This document shows, piece after piece, positions 57,330-64,000 of a DNA stretch of 64,000 bases. Location of the stretch: contig JBDKJP010000053.1 of assembly GCA_039796575.1 (NCBI GenBank), forward strand, positions 34,465 to 98,464. Reading direction: 5' to 3'. Source of the stretch: UBA668 sp039796575. GTDB taxonomy: Bacteria; Actinomycetota; Acidimicrobiia; Acidimicrobiales; Ilumatobacteraceae. Each line of letters begins with the position of its first letter. Within the stretch, counting starts at the first letter, position 1. Below the pieces are notes generated by a model. That model did no database searches. It was given only the letters and a program-made list of their open reading frames with translations, and was not told the DNA's origin. The position numbers and the translations under genes were made by a program.

Positions 57330-58661
57330 TCAGCTCTCGAGCGGCATGTCGATGATGGCTTCCATCATCGACTCGCTGGTGGGCACCACGCCCGCACGCA
57401 GCTTCACCCGCAACGACACCGCGAACGCCACCATGGCGGCGAACGACGACGCCACGAGGCCGAACTCGATGCGCTTGAACAGGTCGTCGCTGCTGAGCCA
57501 GGTCACCAGCACGAACGACGCCATGCCGATGCCCCAGCCGAGCGCCACGAGCGCATGGCCCTTGAGCGCGATGACCGCCTGGGCCATGGCCAGCGCCGCC
57601 ATGTAGAGCGCGCTGCCGAGGGCCAGCATGGCCATCGTGCGGTTGCTGAGCGTGGCGTCGTACATCTTCTCGATGACGAACGGTCCCACCAGGTAGGCGC
57701 CGACGATGCCGATCACGCCGACGGCGACGACGATCTTCATCAGCTTCTTGAAGCCGGAACGGAACTCGCCCAGCTCGTTGCGTGCCGCCAGCCCGGCGAG
57801 GCGGGGGAGCAGGGCGGCTTGCACGGCCTGGAACAGGAACAGCGGGATGCGCGAGAGCAGCACGCCGTAGCCGAACTGGGTGACGAACTCCTCCTGACCG
57901 TCGCTGGCCAGCAGGTTCGCGGCCACCGGACCGGCGTTGACGAGGCCGGCGGCGAACACGGAACCGAGCAGCAGCCAGCCGAGGTTGGGCGTCACCTCGG
58001 TCCAGGTGGCGGGCGGGCCGTCGTCGGTGCGCAGCTGGCCGCGGCCGAGCACCCAGAAGAAGCCGGCCAGCGGGGCGAGTGCCACCGCCATGCCGTAGGC
58101 GCCGGCGCTGGTGGCGCCCAGCACGGCGAGGAGCACGCACAGCAGCACGCGGACGGCGCCGTCGGCGCCCATCACCACGGCGTAGGCGCGGAACCGGCCA
58201 CTGCCGCTGGCGATGCCGCGAGCGAGGTGCACGGGGGCGTAGCTGGCGAACGCGACCACCAGGGCCAGCAGCAGCACCCAGTCGCCGTCGAAGTACTCCT
58301 CGGTGATGACGCTGCCGAACGACAGCACCACGGTGATGACGAGCGCCGCGAGCCCCAACCCGAGCAGCGCCACCTTCTTCACGACGGGACGGCCACCCTG
58401 GCCGAGTGCACGTCGGGCGGAGATGGCCCGGCCGAGCTCCTGCTCGAGCGGCAGGAAGAAGCCCGGTGCCAGGGCGAACGTGGCGAACCAGAGCGACAGC
58501 ACAGGGCTGAACGCCGCCTCGCTGCCCATCGCGTTCTTGCCGACGCGGAGGAACGCGAAGCTGGCGAGGCCGGCCACGAGGAGGCCGATGCCCACCGGGA
58601 TGGTGCCCTCGGGGAGCGGTGCCCGTGAAGAAGAGGACTGCTCGTCGTCGGAGGTGTTCAC
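57330..58661 (-). CDS. Polysaccharide flippase-like membrane protein
   Basis: The 443-residue protein is strongly hydrophobic with about twelve membrane helices, for example IPVGIGLLVAGLASFAFLRVG, ALVITVVLSFGSVI and LLSRIPLFLFQAVQAALLPRLA. The pattern fits the MOP/Wzx-type oligosaccharide flippases that move undecaprenyl-linked sugars across the membrane. The N-terminus (NTSDDEQSSSSRA) is polar and inside. GTG 58661 is the likely start; TAGCCT (complement of 58672-58677) lies 10 nt upstream. It lies between gmd and the SpoIID gene, on the opposite strand to both, and is a sensible partner of the nearby glycosyltransferases. Confidence 0.8.
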   Translation of the reverse strand: MNTSDDEQSSSSRAPLPEGTIPVGIGLLVAGLASFAFLRVGKNAMGSEAAFSPVLSLWFATFALAPGFFLPLEQELGRAISARRALGQGGRPVVKKVALLGLGLAALVITVVLSFGSVITEEYFDGDWVLLLALVVAFASYAPVHLARGIASGSGRFRAYAVVMGADGAVRVLLCVLLAVLGATSAGAYGMAVALAPLAGFFWVLGRGQLRTDDGPPATWTEVTPNLGWLLLGSVFAAGLVNAGPVAANLLASDGQEEFVTQFGYGVLLSRIPLFLFQAVQAALLPRLAGLAARNELGEFRSGFKKLMKIVVAVGVIGIVGAYLVGPFVIEKMYDATLSNRTMAMLALGSALYMAALAMAQAVIALKGHALVALGWGIGMASFVLVTWLSSDDLFKRIEFGLVASSFAAMVAFAVSLRVKLRAGVVPTSESMMEAIIDMPLES

Positions 58662-58736
58662 CAAGACCGAGAGGCTAGTCGCCCGGCTCTCTGTCGCGAC
58701 GGTCAAGTCGGCCGCGCACAGTGCCGATGTACTGTC

Positions 58737-61181
58737 ATGCCCCGTCGCCACCCCGTGATTGCCGCGCTCGTCGCGCTGCTCAGCACGGTGGCGGCCGGAC
58801 TGCTGGTCGCGCCACCTGCGCCGGTCGCGGCGGCCGACGTGAGCGTGGTGCTCGACGGACACGGCAACGGCCACGGCGTGGGTCTCAGCCAGTGGGGCGC
58901 GTACGGCTACGCCGTCGACCACGGCTGGACCTCGGCGCAGATCCTCGACCACTACTACGGCGGCACGGTCGCCGGCACGGTGCCGCTCGACACCACCATC
59001 CGCGTGCGGCTGCAGAACCTCGACGGGGCACAGACCGCGATGGCGGTCGACGACGGGGCGCTGCAGGTGACCGGGCTCGCGGGCGGGCCGTGGAAGTCGG
59101 TGCTGCTGCGCGAGACCACCGCCAACGTGTACGCGGTGTGGGCCCGGGCCGACACGGTGCGCTGCCCGGTCGCGAACGCCGACCCGGTGGCCGCCGGGTG
59201 GACGCTGGTGCACGGTGGCCTCGCCGGGCCGGTGTCGGTGCGCACGGCCGCCGACTCCAGCGCCGTCACCTCGGTCACGCAGTTGATCTCGACGTGCGAG
59301 CCGAACGGCACGGTGCGCTGGTACCGGGGCACCATCCGGGCCCTCAACGAGGCGAGCGGCAACAACCGCACCATCAACGAGGTGCCGATGGAGCAGTACC
59401 TGCGCACGGTGATCGCGATGGAGATGTCGCCGGGATGGGCCGACGACGGTGGCGGGCGTGGCGCGCAGGCACTCCAGGCGCAGGCGGTGGCCGCGCGCAG
59501 CTATGCCCTCGCGTACAAGTGGTACCCGTACGCCGAGGTCTGCGACATGATCTGCCAGTCGTACTTCGGTGTGGCGTTCAAGACCTCGGGCGGCACCATC
59601 CGCCAGGTCGAGTCGGCACCCACCGATGCCGCCGTGGCCGCCACCGCGGGCGTGGTGCGCCGGGTCGGCACCACGTCGGGGGCGATCGCCCTCACCATGT
59701 TCTCCGCGTCGAACGGCGGCTACACGGCGCCGGGCACCAGCGCGCTGATGCCGTTCCCCGCCGTGCCCGACGAGGGCGACGACACCGCGCTGAACCCGAA
59801 CCACGACTGGTCGGTGACGCTGCCGGGCAGTGCCATCGCCGCCAAGTACCCGACCGTCGGCACCTTCACCGGCCTCACGGTGATGGCCCGCAACGGGTAC
59901 GGCGAGTGGGGCGGCCGTGTCACCACCATCCGCGTCTCGGGCACCGTCGGCTTCGTCGACGTGACCGGCGCCGCGTTCCGTTCGGCGATGGGGCTCAAGG
60001 ACACCTGGTTCAACGTGCGCGGCGCCGCGGTGCCACCGCCGGTCGACCTGTGCGACGGCCGCATCGCGCCGCCCGTCACGGGGTCGATGCCCGCGCCCAC
60101 GGGCGCGAGCTTCACACCCACCGCACCCGTGCGGCTGATCGACACGCGTATCGGTCAGGGCACCGAGCAGATCCCGCTCGGGGCGGGTTGCACGCTGGTG
60201 GTCGACCCGAACCTCGACCCGTCGGTCACCGCTGTCGCCGTGAACCTCACGTCGGTGATGCCCCAGAAGAGCGGCTCGGTCACCGCCTACGCATGTGGCA
60301 TGAACCGTCCGCAAGCCTCGGCCGTGCAGGCCGTGGCGGGCAGGGTGGTGGCGGGCACCGCCATCGTGCCACTGGCCGACGACGGCACGTTCTGCGTGTA
60401 CACGGCCAACGCCACACCGCTGCTGGTCGACCTGTTCGGCAGCTACTCGCCGGCGTCGGGCGTGAAGTACCAGCCGATCGCCACGAACCGCATGTACGAC
60501 TCGCGCAGCCGCACCACGCCGCTGCCGGCGGGCACCATCGTGAAGGTGAAGCTCGCGGGCACCGCCGCCGTGCCGGCCGGCGCGACCGCCGTGGCGCTCA
60601 CGGTGCACTCCACCGGCGCGCTGTCCACCGGGCACGCCACCGTCTACCCCTGCTCGGCCACGGTGCCGCGCGTGTCGTCGCTGAACGCCACGAAGGGCAT
60701 CGGCATCACCAACCACGTCGAGGTGGGGCTGAGCGTCGCCGGCGAGCTGTGCGTGTACGTGGCGTCGGCGATGCACATCACGCTCGACGTGAGCGGTTGG
60801 TACGGCTCGGCCGCCACCACCCAGTACTTCGCGGTGCAGCCGGTGCGCGTGGTCGACACCCGCAACGGCACCGGCCTCGTCGGCGGGTTCACCGCCGGGG
60901 CGAACCGGGCGGTCACGCTGGCCGGCACCAACGGACTGCCGGCCGCCGCGACCCTGAAGGCCGTGATGGCCCAGGTCACCTCGGTCGGCGCGCCCGCCAC
61001 GGGGTACCTGACGGTGCACCCGTGCCAGTCGCCCGTGCCCGGCGTGTCGATGGTGCGCTACGTGTTCGGCGCGAACGCGGCCACCAGCGTGGCCGGCATC
61101 GACGACGGCAGCGGCCGCTGGTGCATCGCCGCCAGCACGTCGACCCATGTGCTGGTCGACGTCAACGGCTGGTTCGCCTGA
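58737..61181 (+). CDS. Secreted SpoIID/LytB-domain protein with three C-terminal repeats
   Basis: The 814-residue protein has a signal peptide (1-33), the SpoIID-type opener GHGNGHGVGLSQWGAYGYA (about 41-59) and the SpoIID/LytB domain with INEVPMEQYLRTVIAMEMSP and QAQAVAARSYALAYKW (about 220-265). SpoIID is a lytic transglycosylase; in non-sporulating actinobacteria its relatives are secreted cell-wall proteins of unclear role. The C-terminal 350 residues hold three repeats of about 105-115 residues (464-568, 583-687, 701-814), each opening like PVRLIDTRxGxG and closing like LVDVNGWFA. Such repeats are common in surface proteins of this group. It is preceded by a short divergent region with the flippase gene. 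Confidence 0.88.
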   Translation: MPRRHPVIAALVALLSTVAAGLLVAPPAPVAAADVSVVLDGHGNGHGVGLSQWGAYGYAVDHGWTSAQILDHYYGGTVAGTVPLDTTIRVRLQNLDGAQTAMAVDDGALQVTGLAGGPWKSVLLRETTANVYAVWARADTVRCPVANADPVAAGWTLVHGGLAGPVSVRTAADSSAVTSVTQLISTCEPNGTVRWYRGTIRALNEASGNNRTINEVPMEQYLRTVIAMEMSPGWADDGGGRGAQALQAQAVAARSYALAYKWYPYAEVCDMICQSYFGVAFKTSGGTIRQVESAPTDAAVAATAGVVRRVGTTSGAIALTMFSASNGGYTAPGTSALMPFPAVPDEGDDTALNPNHDWSVTLPGSAIAAKYPTVGTFTGLTVMARNGYGEWGGRVTTIRVSGTVGFVDVTGAAFRSAMGLKDTWFNVRGAAVPPPVDLCDGRIAPPVTGSMPAPTGASFTPTAPVRLIDTRIGQGTEQIPLGAGCTLVVDPNLDPSVTAVAVNLTSVMPQKSGSVTAYACGMNRPQASAVQAVAGRVVAGTAIVPLADDGTFCVYTANATPLLVDLFGSYSPASGVKYQPIATNRMYDSRSRTTPLPAGTIVKVKLAGTAAVPAGATAVALTVHSTGALSTGHATVYPCSATVPRVSSLNATKGIGITNHVEVGLSVAGELCVYVASAMHITLDVSGWYGSAATTQYFAVQPVRVVDTRNGTGLVGGFTAGANRAVTLAGTNGLPAAATLKAVMAQVTSVGAPATGYLTVHPCQSPVPGVSMVRYVFGANAATSVAGIDDGSGRWCIAASTSTHVLVDVNGWFA

Positions 61182-61237
61182 CGCTGCCCGCACGACCCGA
61201 TTCGGACCCACGGGTGGGGATCGCGCCGGAAATGGCA

Positions 61238-61263
61238 CATGCCGGACCCGTGGGTCCGGCATG
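61238..61263. repeat. 26-bp palindrome with GT centre
   Basis: Arms CATGCCGGACCC (61238-61249) and their complement (61252-61263) pair perfectly around a 2-nt GT centre. A related sequence CGGACCCACGGGTG occurs 35 nt upstream (61203-61216). It lies in the convergent region after the SpoIID gene and may be a terminator or repeat element. Confidence 0.5.
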
Positions 61264-61286
61264 CGACGTGGTTGGCGGGAATCGGA

Positions 61287-61308
61287 CCCGACCCTGAGCG
61301 GGGTCGGG
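61287..61308. terminator. Hairpin between convergent genes
   Basis: CCCGACCC (61287-61294) and GGGTCGGG (61301-61308) form an 8-bp GC stem with a 6-nt loop, 12 nt before the stop of the minus-strand repeat protein gene. It has no T-run. Confidence 0.4.
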
Positions 61309-61319
61309 CGGGGCGGCGA

Positions 61320-61655
61320 TCAGGCGGCGCGCTGGACGAGGTCGGTGACCTTCGTGGTGAGCTGCTTGGCGAGCTCGGTGGCGCGCTGCGCGCCGACCAC
61401 GCCGAGGCCGATGGTGACGTACACGCCGTCACGCACGGCGCCGGTCACCTTGGCGGTGTCGATCTCGGGGAGCTCGACCTTCGGCATCTCGAACTTGGGC
61501 ATGTCGAACTTGGGGAGCTCGACCTTCGGCATCTCGAACTTCGGCATGTCGAACTTGGGGAGCTCGACCTTCGGCATCTCGAACTTGGGGAGGGAGAGCT
61601 TCGAGACGTCGAGCTTGGTGAAGTCGATCGCCGGCATGGTGGGGCGGGTTGCCAT
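61320..61655 (-). CDS. Pentapeptide-repeat (K-x-E/D-x-P) protein of unknown function
   Basis: The 111-residue protein has no signal peptide. Residues 7-66 are twelve pentads of the type (M/L)-P-K-(F/V)-(E/D), for example MPKVE, LPKFD, MPKFE; in the DNA this is a 45-bp repeat at 61471-61590 in nearly three copies. The charges alternate Lys and Glu/Asp with hydrophobic and Pro residues, giving an extended rod or polyproline-like segment rather than a coiled coil. The C-terminal 45 residues (GAVRDGVYVTIGLGVVGAQRATELAKQ region) look helical and amphipathic. Function unknown; a lipid-, polymer- or DNA-binding role is guesswork. The ATG at 61655 has AAAGG 10 nt upstream, and a good promoter lies at 61709-61737. 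Confidence 0.75.
   Translation of the reverse strand: MATRPTMPAIDFTKLDVSKLSLPKFEMPKVELPKFDMPKFEMPKVELPKFDMPKFEMPKVELPEIDTAKVTGAVRDGVYVTIGLGVVGAQRATELAKQLTTKVTDLVQRAA
61471..61590 (-). repeat. 45-bp coding tandem repeat
   Basis: Units begin at 61471, 61516 and 61561; the third has 30 bases. They differ by a base or two and encode the 15-residue block FEMPKVELPKFDMPK. Confidence 0.9.
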
Positions 61656-61708
61656 GGTGGTGGGCCTTTCGGGTGGGGTCGTCGGGGGGTGACGACCAGA
61701 ACGATTGC

Positions 61709-61737
61709 AGCGTAGCGCAGAGTGCTAACTTTTGCAA
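61709..61737 (-). promoter_or_regulatory. Promoter of the pentad-repeat protein gene
   Basis: On the minus strand TTGCAA (61732-61737) and TACGCT (complement of 61709-61714) are separated by exactly 17 nt, a good -35/-10 pair. Transcription would start about 47 nt before the ATG at 61655, consistent with a normal leader and AAAGG ribosome binding site. Confidence 0.6.
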
Positions 61738-61801
61738 GCAGTTCGCCAACGGGGAGGGGTGCCGATCACGCGGGCACGACCGGGGCTAGCCTTGAGCCTT
61801 C

Positions 61802-64000
61802 GTGGAAGCCGCTGGAACGATCGCCCCGCCCGTCGTGGCCGTCATGGTCGTGCACCAGCCCGGCGACTGGTTCGACGAGGTGCTCGACGGTGTCGCCCAC
61901 CAGGACTACACCAACCTCCGCCTGCTGTTCCTGGTGGTGGGGGAGGCCGGCGACGTGCCCGACCGCATCCGTGCCCGCGTGCCGCACGCGTTCGTGCGCG
62001 CGGTCACCGGCAACCCCGGTTTCGGCACCGCCGCCAACGAGGTGTTGCGCCTGGTGGAGGGCGACAACGGCTTCTTCTGCTTCCTCCACGACGACGTCGC
62101 GCTCGACCCGGGTGCCATCCGCCTGCTCGTCGAGGAGCTCTACCGGTCCAACGCCGGCATCGTCGGCCCGAAGCTGGTCGACTGGGACGAACCGCTCGTG
62201 CTGCAGCACGTCGGCCTCGGCGTCGACCGGTTCGGTGAGGTCGACCCGCTCGTCGAGCCCGGCGAGTACGACCAGGAGCAGCACGACGCCGTGCGGGACG
62301 TGTTCGCCGTGCCCACCGCGTGCCTGCTCGTGCGTGCTGACCTGTTCCGCACCATCGGCGGCTTCGACCACTCCATCGAGTACCACGGCGACGACGTCGA
62401 CCTGTGCTGGCGCGCCCACCTCAGCGGCGCACGCGTCGTGGTCGTGCCCGCCGCCCATGGTCGCCACCGCGAACGGCTCATCGAGCGCCGCCTCGACCTG
62501 CCGGTCGCCGGGCCGAAGGCGCGCAGCCGCATGCGCACCGTGGCCACGCTGACCGGCGCCCGTCGTCTGCCGCTGCTGCTGCTCCAGCTGGTGCTCATCA
62601 CGCTCGCCCAGTCGGTGTTCCTCATCCTCCGCGGTCGCTTCCGCGAGGCCGGCGCGGCGCTGCTCGCGCTCGTGGGCATGGTGCCGCGCACGCCGGCGTA
62701 CATCGCCCGTCGCCGCTCGGTGGCGCCGCTGCGCCACGTGCCCGACACCGAGGTGGCCGGCCTGCAGCTGCGTGGCAGCGCGCGCATCGCCGCCTACCTG
62801 CGCGCTCGCGACAGCCGCCCCATCGACCCCGAGCTCGGCAACGAGCGCCGTTGGCGCGAGAGCGCCGGCAGCGCCCCGGTCATCGCCTGGACCATCGTGC
62901 TGCTGCTGTTCCTCGTCGGCAGCCGCAAGGTCATCTCCGAGGGCGTGCCGCAGTTCGGCGAGTTCCTCCGCTTCCAGCCCAGCCCGAGCGAGATGTTCGG
63001 CGACTACCTGTCGAACTGGTCGGGCCACGGCCTCGGCAGCGCCAGCGCCATTCCCACCGCCATCGGCATCACCGCGGTGATGAGCATCGGCACGTTCTTC
63101 CACATGGGCCTGCTGCACACGTTCGCGGTGCTCGGCCTGCTGCTCGCCGGCTACCTCGGCGCCTGGCGCCTCGCCACCATCTTCCCGTCGGTGAAGTCGC
63201 GCGTCACGGTGCTGGTGGTCTACGCCGCGGTGCCGCTGCCCGCGCAGCTGCTCTCGGCCGGACGCTGGAGTGCGCTCGTCTGCTACGGCATGGCCCCGTG
63301 GGTGGTGCACCTGCTGCGTCGCCTCGCCGGCCTCGACACGCGCTGGACCGACAGCGAGCCCGAGCTCGAGACGGTGCGTGAGGTGCCGACGCGCAAGCGG
63401 GTCCGCATCCTCGCCCAACTCGTGCTCATCGCCACCGTGGCGTTCGCGTTCGCGCCGGCCAGCGGTGTGCTGCTGGTGGGCATGGGCCTGGTGCTCGCGC
63501 TCGCGACGCTCGTCAGCGGCGGCTCGCCCAAGGCGGCCGGCATCATGGCCGGCGGCGCGTTCGCTGCGCTGCTCGGTTCGGTGCTCGTCAACATGCCGTG
63601 GGCGGCCACGTTCACCGGCAGCGACGGGTGGACCGCCATCGTCGGCGTGCCGCCCACCACGTCGCGTTCGCTCGGTGTACGCACGCTCGCCGAGTTCGGC
63701 ATCGGTGAGGTGAAGTTCACGGCGCTCGCGGTGGCGCTGTTCCTGCCCGTGTTCGTCGCCCCGCTCGTGTCGCGGTCGTGGCGGTTCGCGTGGGCCGTCC
63801 GCGGCGCCGCGCTCGTCACCGTGTTCGGCATCGTCGCCATCCTCGACGACCGCGCGGCGTTGCCGTTCCGGATGCCCGAACCGGGTGTGCTGCTCGCCCC
63901 GGTCGCAGTGGGCATCGCCATCGCCGCCGGTTGCGTGGTGGCGGCGTTCGACGTCGACGTGCTCGCCGGCTCGTTCGGCTGGCGCCAGCCGCTCGCCGTG
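61802..64000 (+). CDS. Glycosyltransferase family 2 fused to a polytopic membrane domain, 5' part
   Basis: The frame is open from GTG 61802 to the end of the window (733 codons), so the gene is cut at its 3' end. Residues about 10-240 are a GT2 (GT-A) domain: VVAVMVVHQPGDWFDEVL, FGTAANEVLRLVEG, FCFLHDDVALDPGAIRLL (DDxA metal site) and IGGFDHSIEYHGDDVDLCWRAHLSG (catalytic-type EYHGDDVD). After residue 250 come many membrane helices with extracellular loops, as in GT2 proteins that build or export surface polymers (rhamnan or galactan type). TAGCCT ends 9 nt before the GTG, the leaderless pattern. It continues the surface-glycan theme of the region. Confidence 0.85.
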   Translation, partial: MEAAGTIAPPVVAVMVVHQPGDWFDEVLDGVAHQDYTNLRLLFLVVGEAGDVPDRIRARVPHAFVRAVTGNPGFGTAANEVLRLVEGDNGFFCFLHDDVALDPGAIRLLVEELYRSNAGIVGPKLVDWDEPLVLQHVGLGVDRFGEVDPLVEPGEYDQEQHDAVRDVFAVPTACLLVRADLFRTIGGFDHSIEYHGDDVDLCWRAHLSGARVVVVPAAHGRHRERLIERRLDLPVAGPKARSRMRTVATLTGARRLPLLLLQLVLITLAQSVFLILRGRFREAGAALLALVGMVPRTPAYIARRRSVAPLRHVPDTEVAGLQLRGSARIAAYLRARDSRPIDPELGNERRWRESAGSAPVIAWTIVLLLFLVGSRKVISEGVPQFGEFLRFQPSPSEMFGDYLSNWSGHGLGSASAIPTAIGITAVMSIGTFFHMGLLHTFAVLGLLLAGYLGAWRLATIFPSVKSRVTVLVVYAAVPLPAQLLSAGRWSALVCYGMAPWVVHLLRRLAGLDTRWTDSEPELETVREVPTRKRVRILAQLVLIATVAFAFAPASGVLLVGMGLVLALATLVSGGSPKAAGIMAGGAFAALLGSVLVNMPWAATFTGSDGWTAIVGVPPTTSRSLGVRTLAEFGIGEVKFTALAVALFLPVFVAPLVSRSWRFAWAVRGAALVTVFGIVAILDDRAALPFRMPEPGVLLAPVAVGIAIAAGCVVAAFDVDVLAGSFGWRQPLAV

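Noticed and set aside
57330..61262. A 1310-codon open frame on the minus strand covering the SpoIID gene
   Set aside because: Only its last 443 codons read like a protein (the flippase-like gene). The rest is rich in Arg, His, Gly and Val, as antisense frames of high-GC genes are, while the plus strand encodes a clear SpoIID protein.
61471..61590. CRISPR-like array
   Set aside because: The 45-bp units are adjacent without spacers, are in frame and encode protein repeats.
61720..61728. GAGTGCTAA, half of a CIRCE heat-shock operator
   Set aside because: The matching TTAGCACTC half is not present 9 nt to the left, and the neighbouring gene is not a chaperone. The bases lie in the spacer of an ordinary promoter.

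Overview
The window is a high-GC (roughly 70 percent by eye) chromosomal segment of an actinobacterium. Lysyl-tRNA synthetase, dapD, an AccA3-type biotin carboxylase/carrier protein, CofD (coenzyme F420), a LpdA-type quinone reductase, MpaB/DUF2236 oxygenase, LCP protein and SpoIID/LytB-type secreted protein fit Actinobacteria. The overall mix (olefin cluster, DUF2804, acyl-CoA mutase large subunit, many small lipoproteins with Thr/Ser/Asp linkers) suggests class Acidimicrobiia, for example an Ilumatobacter relative; that placement is inference. I see no rRNA, tRNA, CRISPR array, insertion sequence, phage gene or replication origin, and no gene-free stretch longer than about 300 bases if the small secreted ORF at 40082-40267 is real.

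Layout. 1-11 kb: single genes of general metabolism (ABC exporter end, YceI-like protein, leucyl aminopeptidase, sirtuin, rhodanese-MoeB fusion, EamA exporter, class II aldolase, RidA, acyl-CoA mutase large subunit, lipoproteins). 11.15-15.63 kb, minus strand: oleA, oleBC (fusion) and oleD, an overlapping three-gene operon for long-chain olefins made by head-to-head condensation. 15.75-18.86 kb, minus: acyl-CoA ligase, alpha/beta hydrolase, nitroreductase. 18.9-20.1 kb: tag and a GNAT gene. 20.1-23.7 kb, minus: lysS, DUF2804 protein, dapD. 23.7-27.9 kb, plus: M15 peptidase, MpaB-like oxygenase, LpdA, RDD protein. 27.9-30.4 kb: biotin carboxylase/BCCP divergent from birA, the ligase that would biotinylate it.

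30.4-34.4 kb, plus: LCP transferase, RmlC-like epimerase, rmlB, rmlD and cysC, a dTDP-deoxysugar and cell-envelope operon. 34.4-40.0 kb: EamA exporter, then an aromatic-catabolism set (class III extradiol dioxygenase, fumarylacetoacetase-family hydrolase, cupin, FAD hydroxylase) facing a cytochrome P450. 40.3-45.0 kb, minus: a LIV-type ABC importer whose LivM permease and LivG ATPase are one polypeptide, divergent from a glutamine-synthetase-like gene. 47.96-54.1 kb, plus: three glycosyltransferases, a membrane-anchored protein, a GDP-mannose pyrophosphorylase and a catalytically degenerate SDR epimerase, most with overlapping start and stop codons. 54.1-56.2 kb, minus: another glycosyltransferase and cofD. 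56.3-64 kb: gmd, a flippase-like membrane protein, a SpoIID protein with three C-terminal repeats, a lysine/proline pentad-repeat protein and a GT2-membrane protein running off the end. The 30-34, 48-58 and 62-64 kb blocks together look like a surface-polysaccharide region.

Two features run across the window. Many genes lack a Shine-Dalgarno sequence and instead carry a TANNNT hexamer 6-10 nt before the start codon, as expected for leaderless mRNAs. Several gene ends carry near-perfect palindromes with the core CGCGAACT..AGTTCGCG or similar, often containing the stop codon; these probably act as terminators or are a small repeat family.
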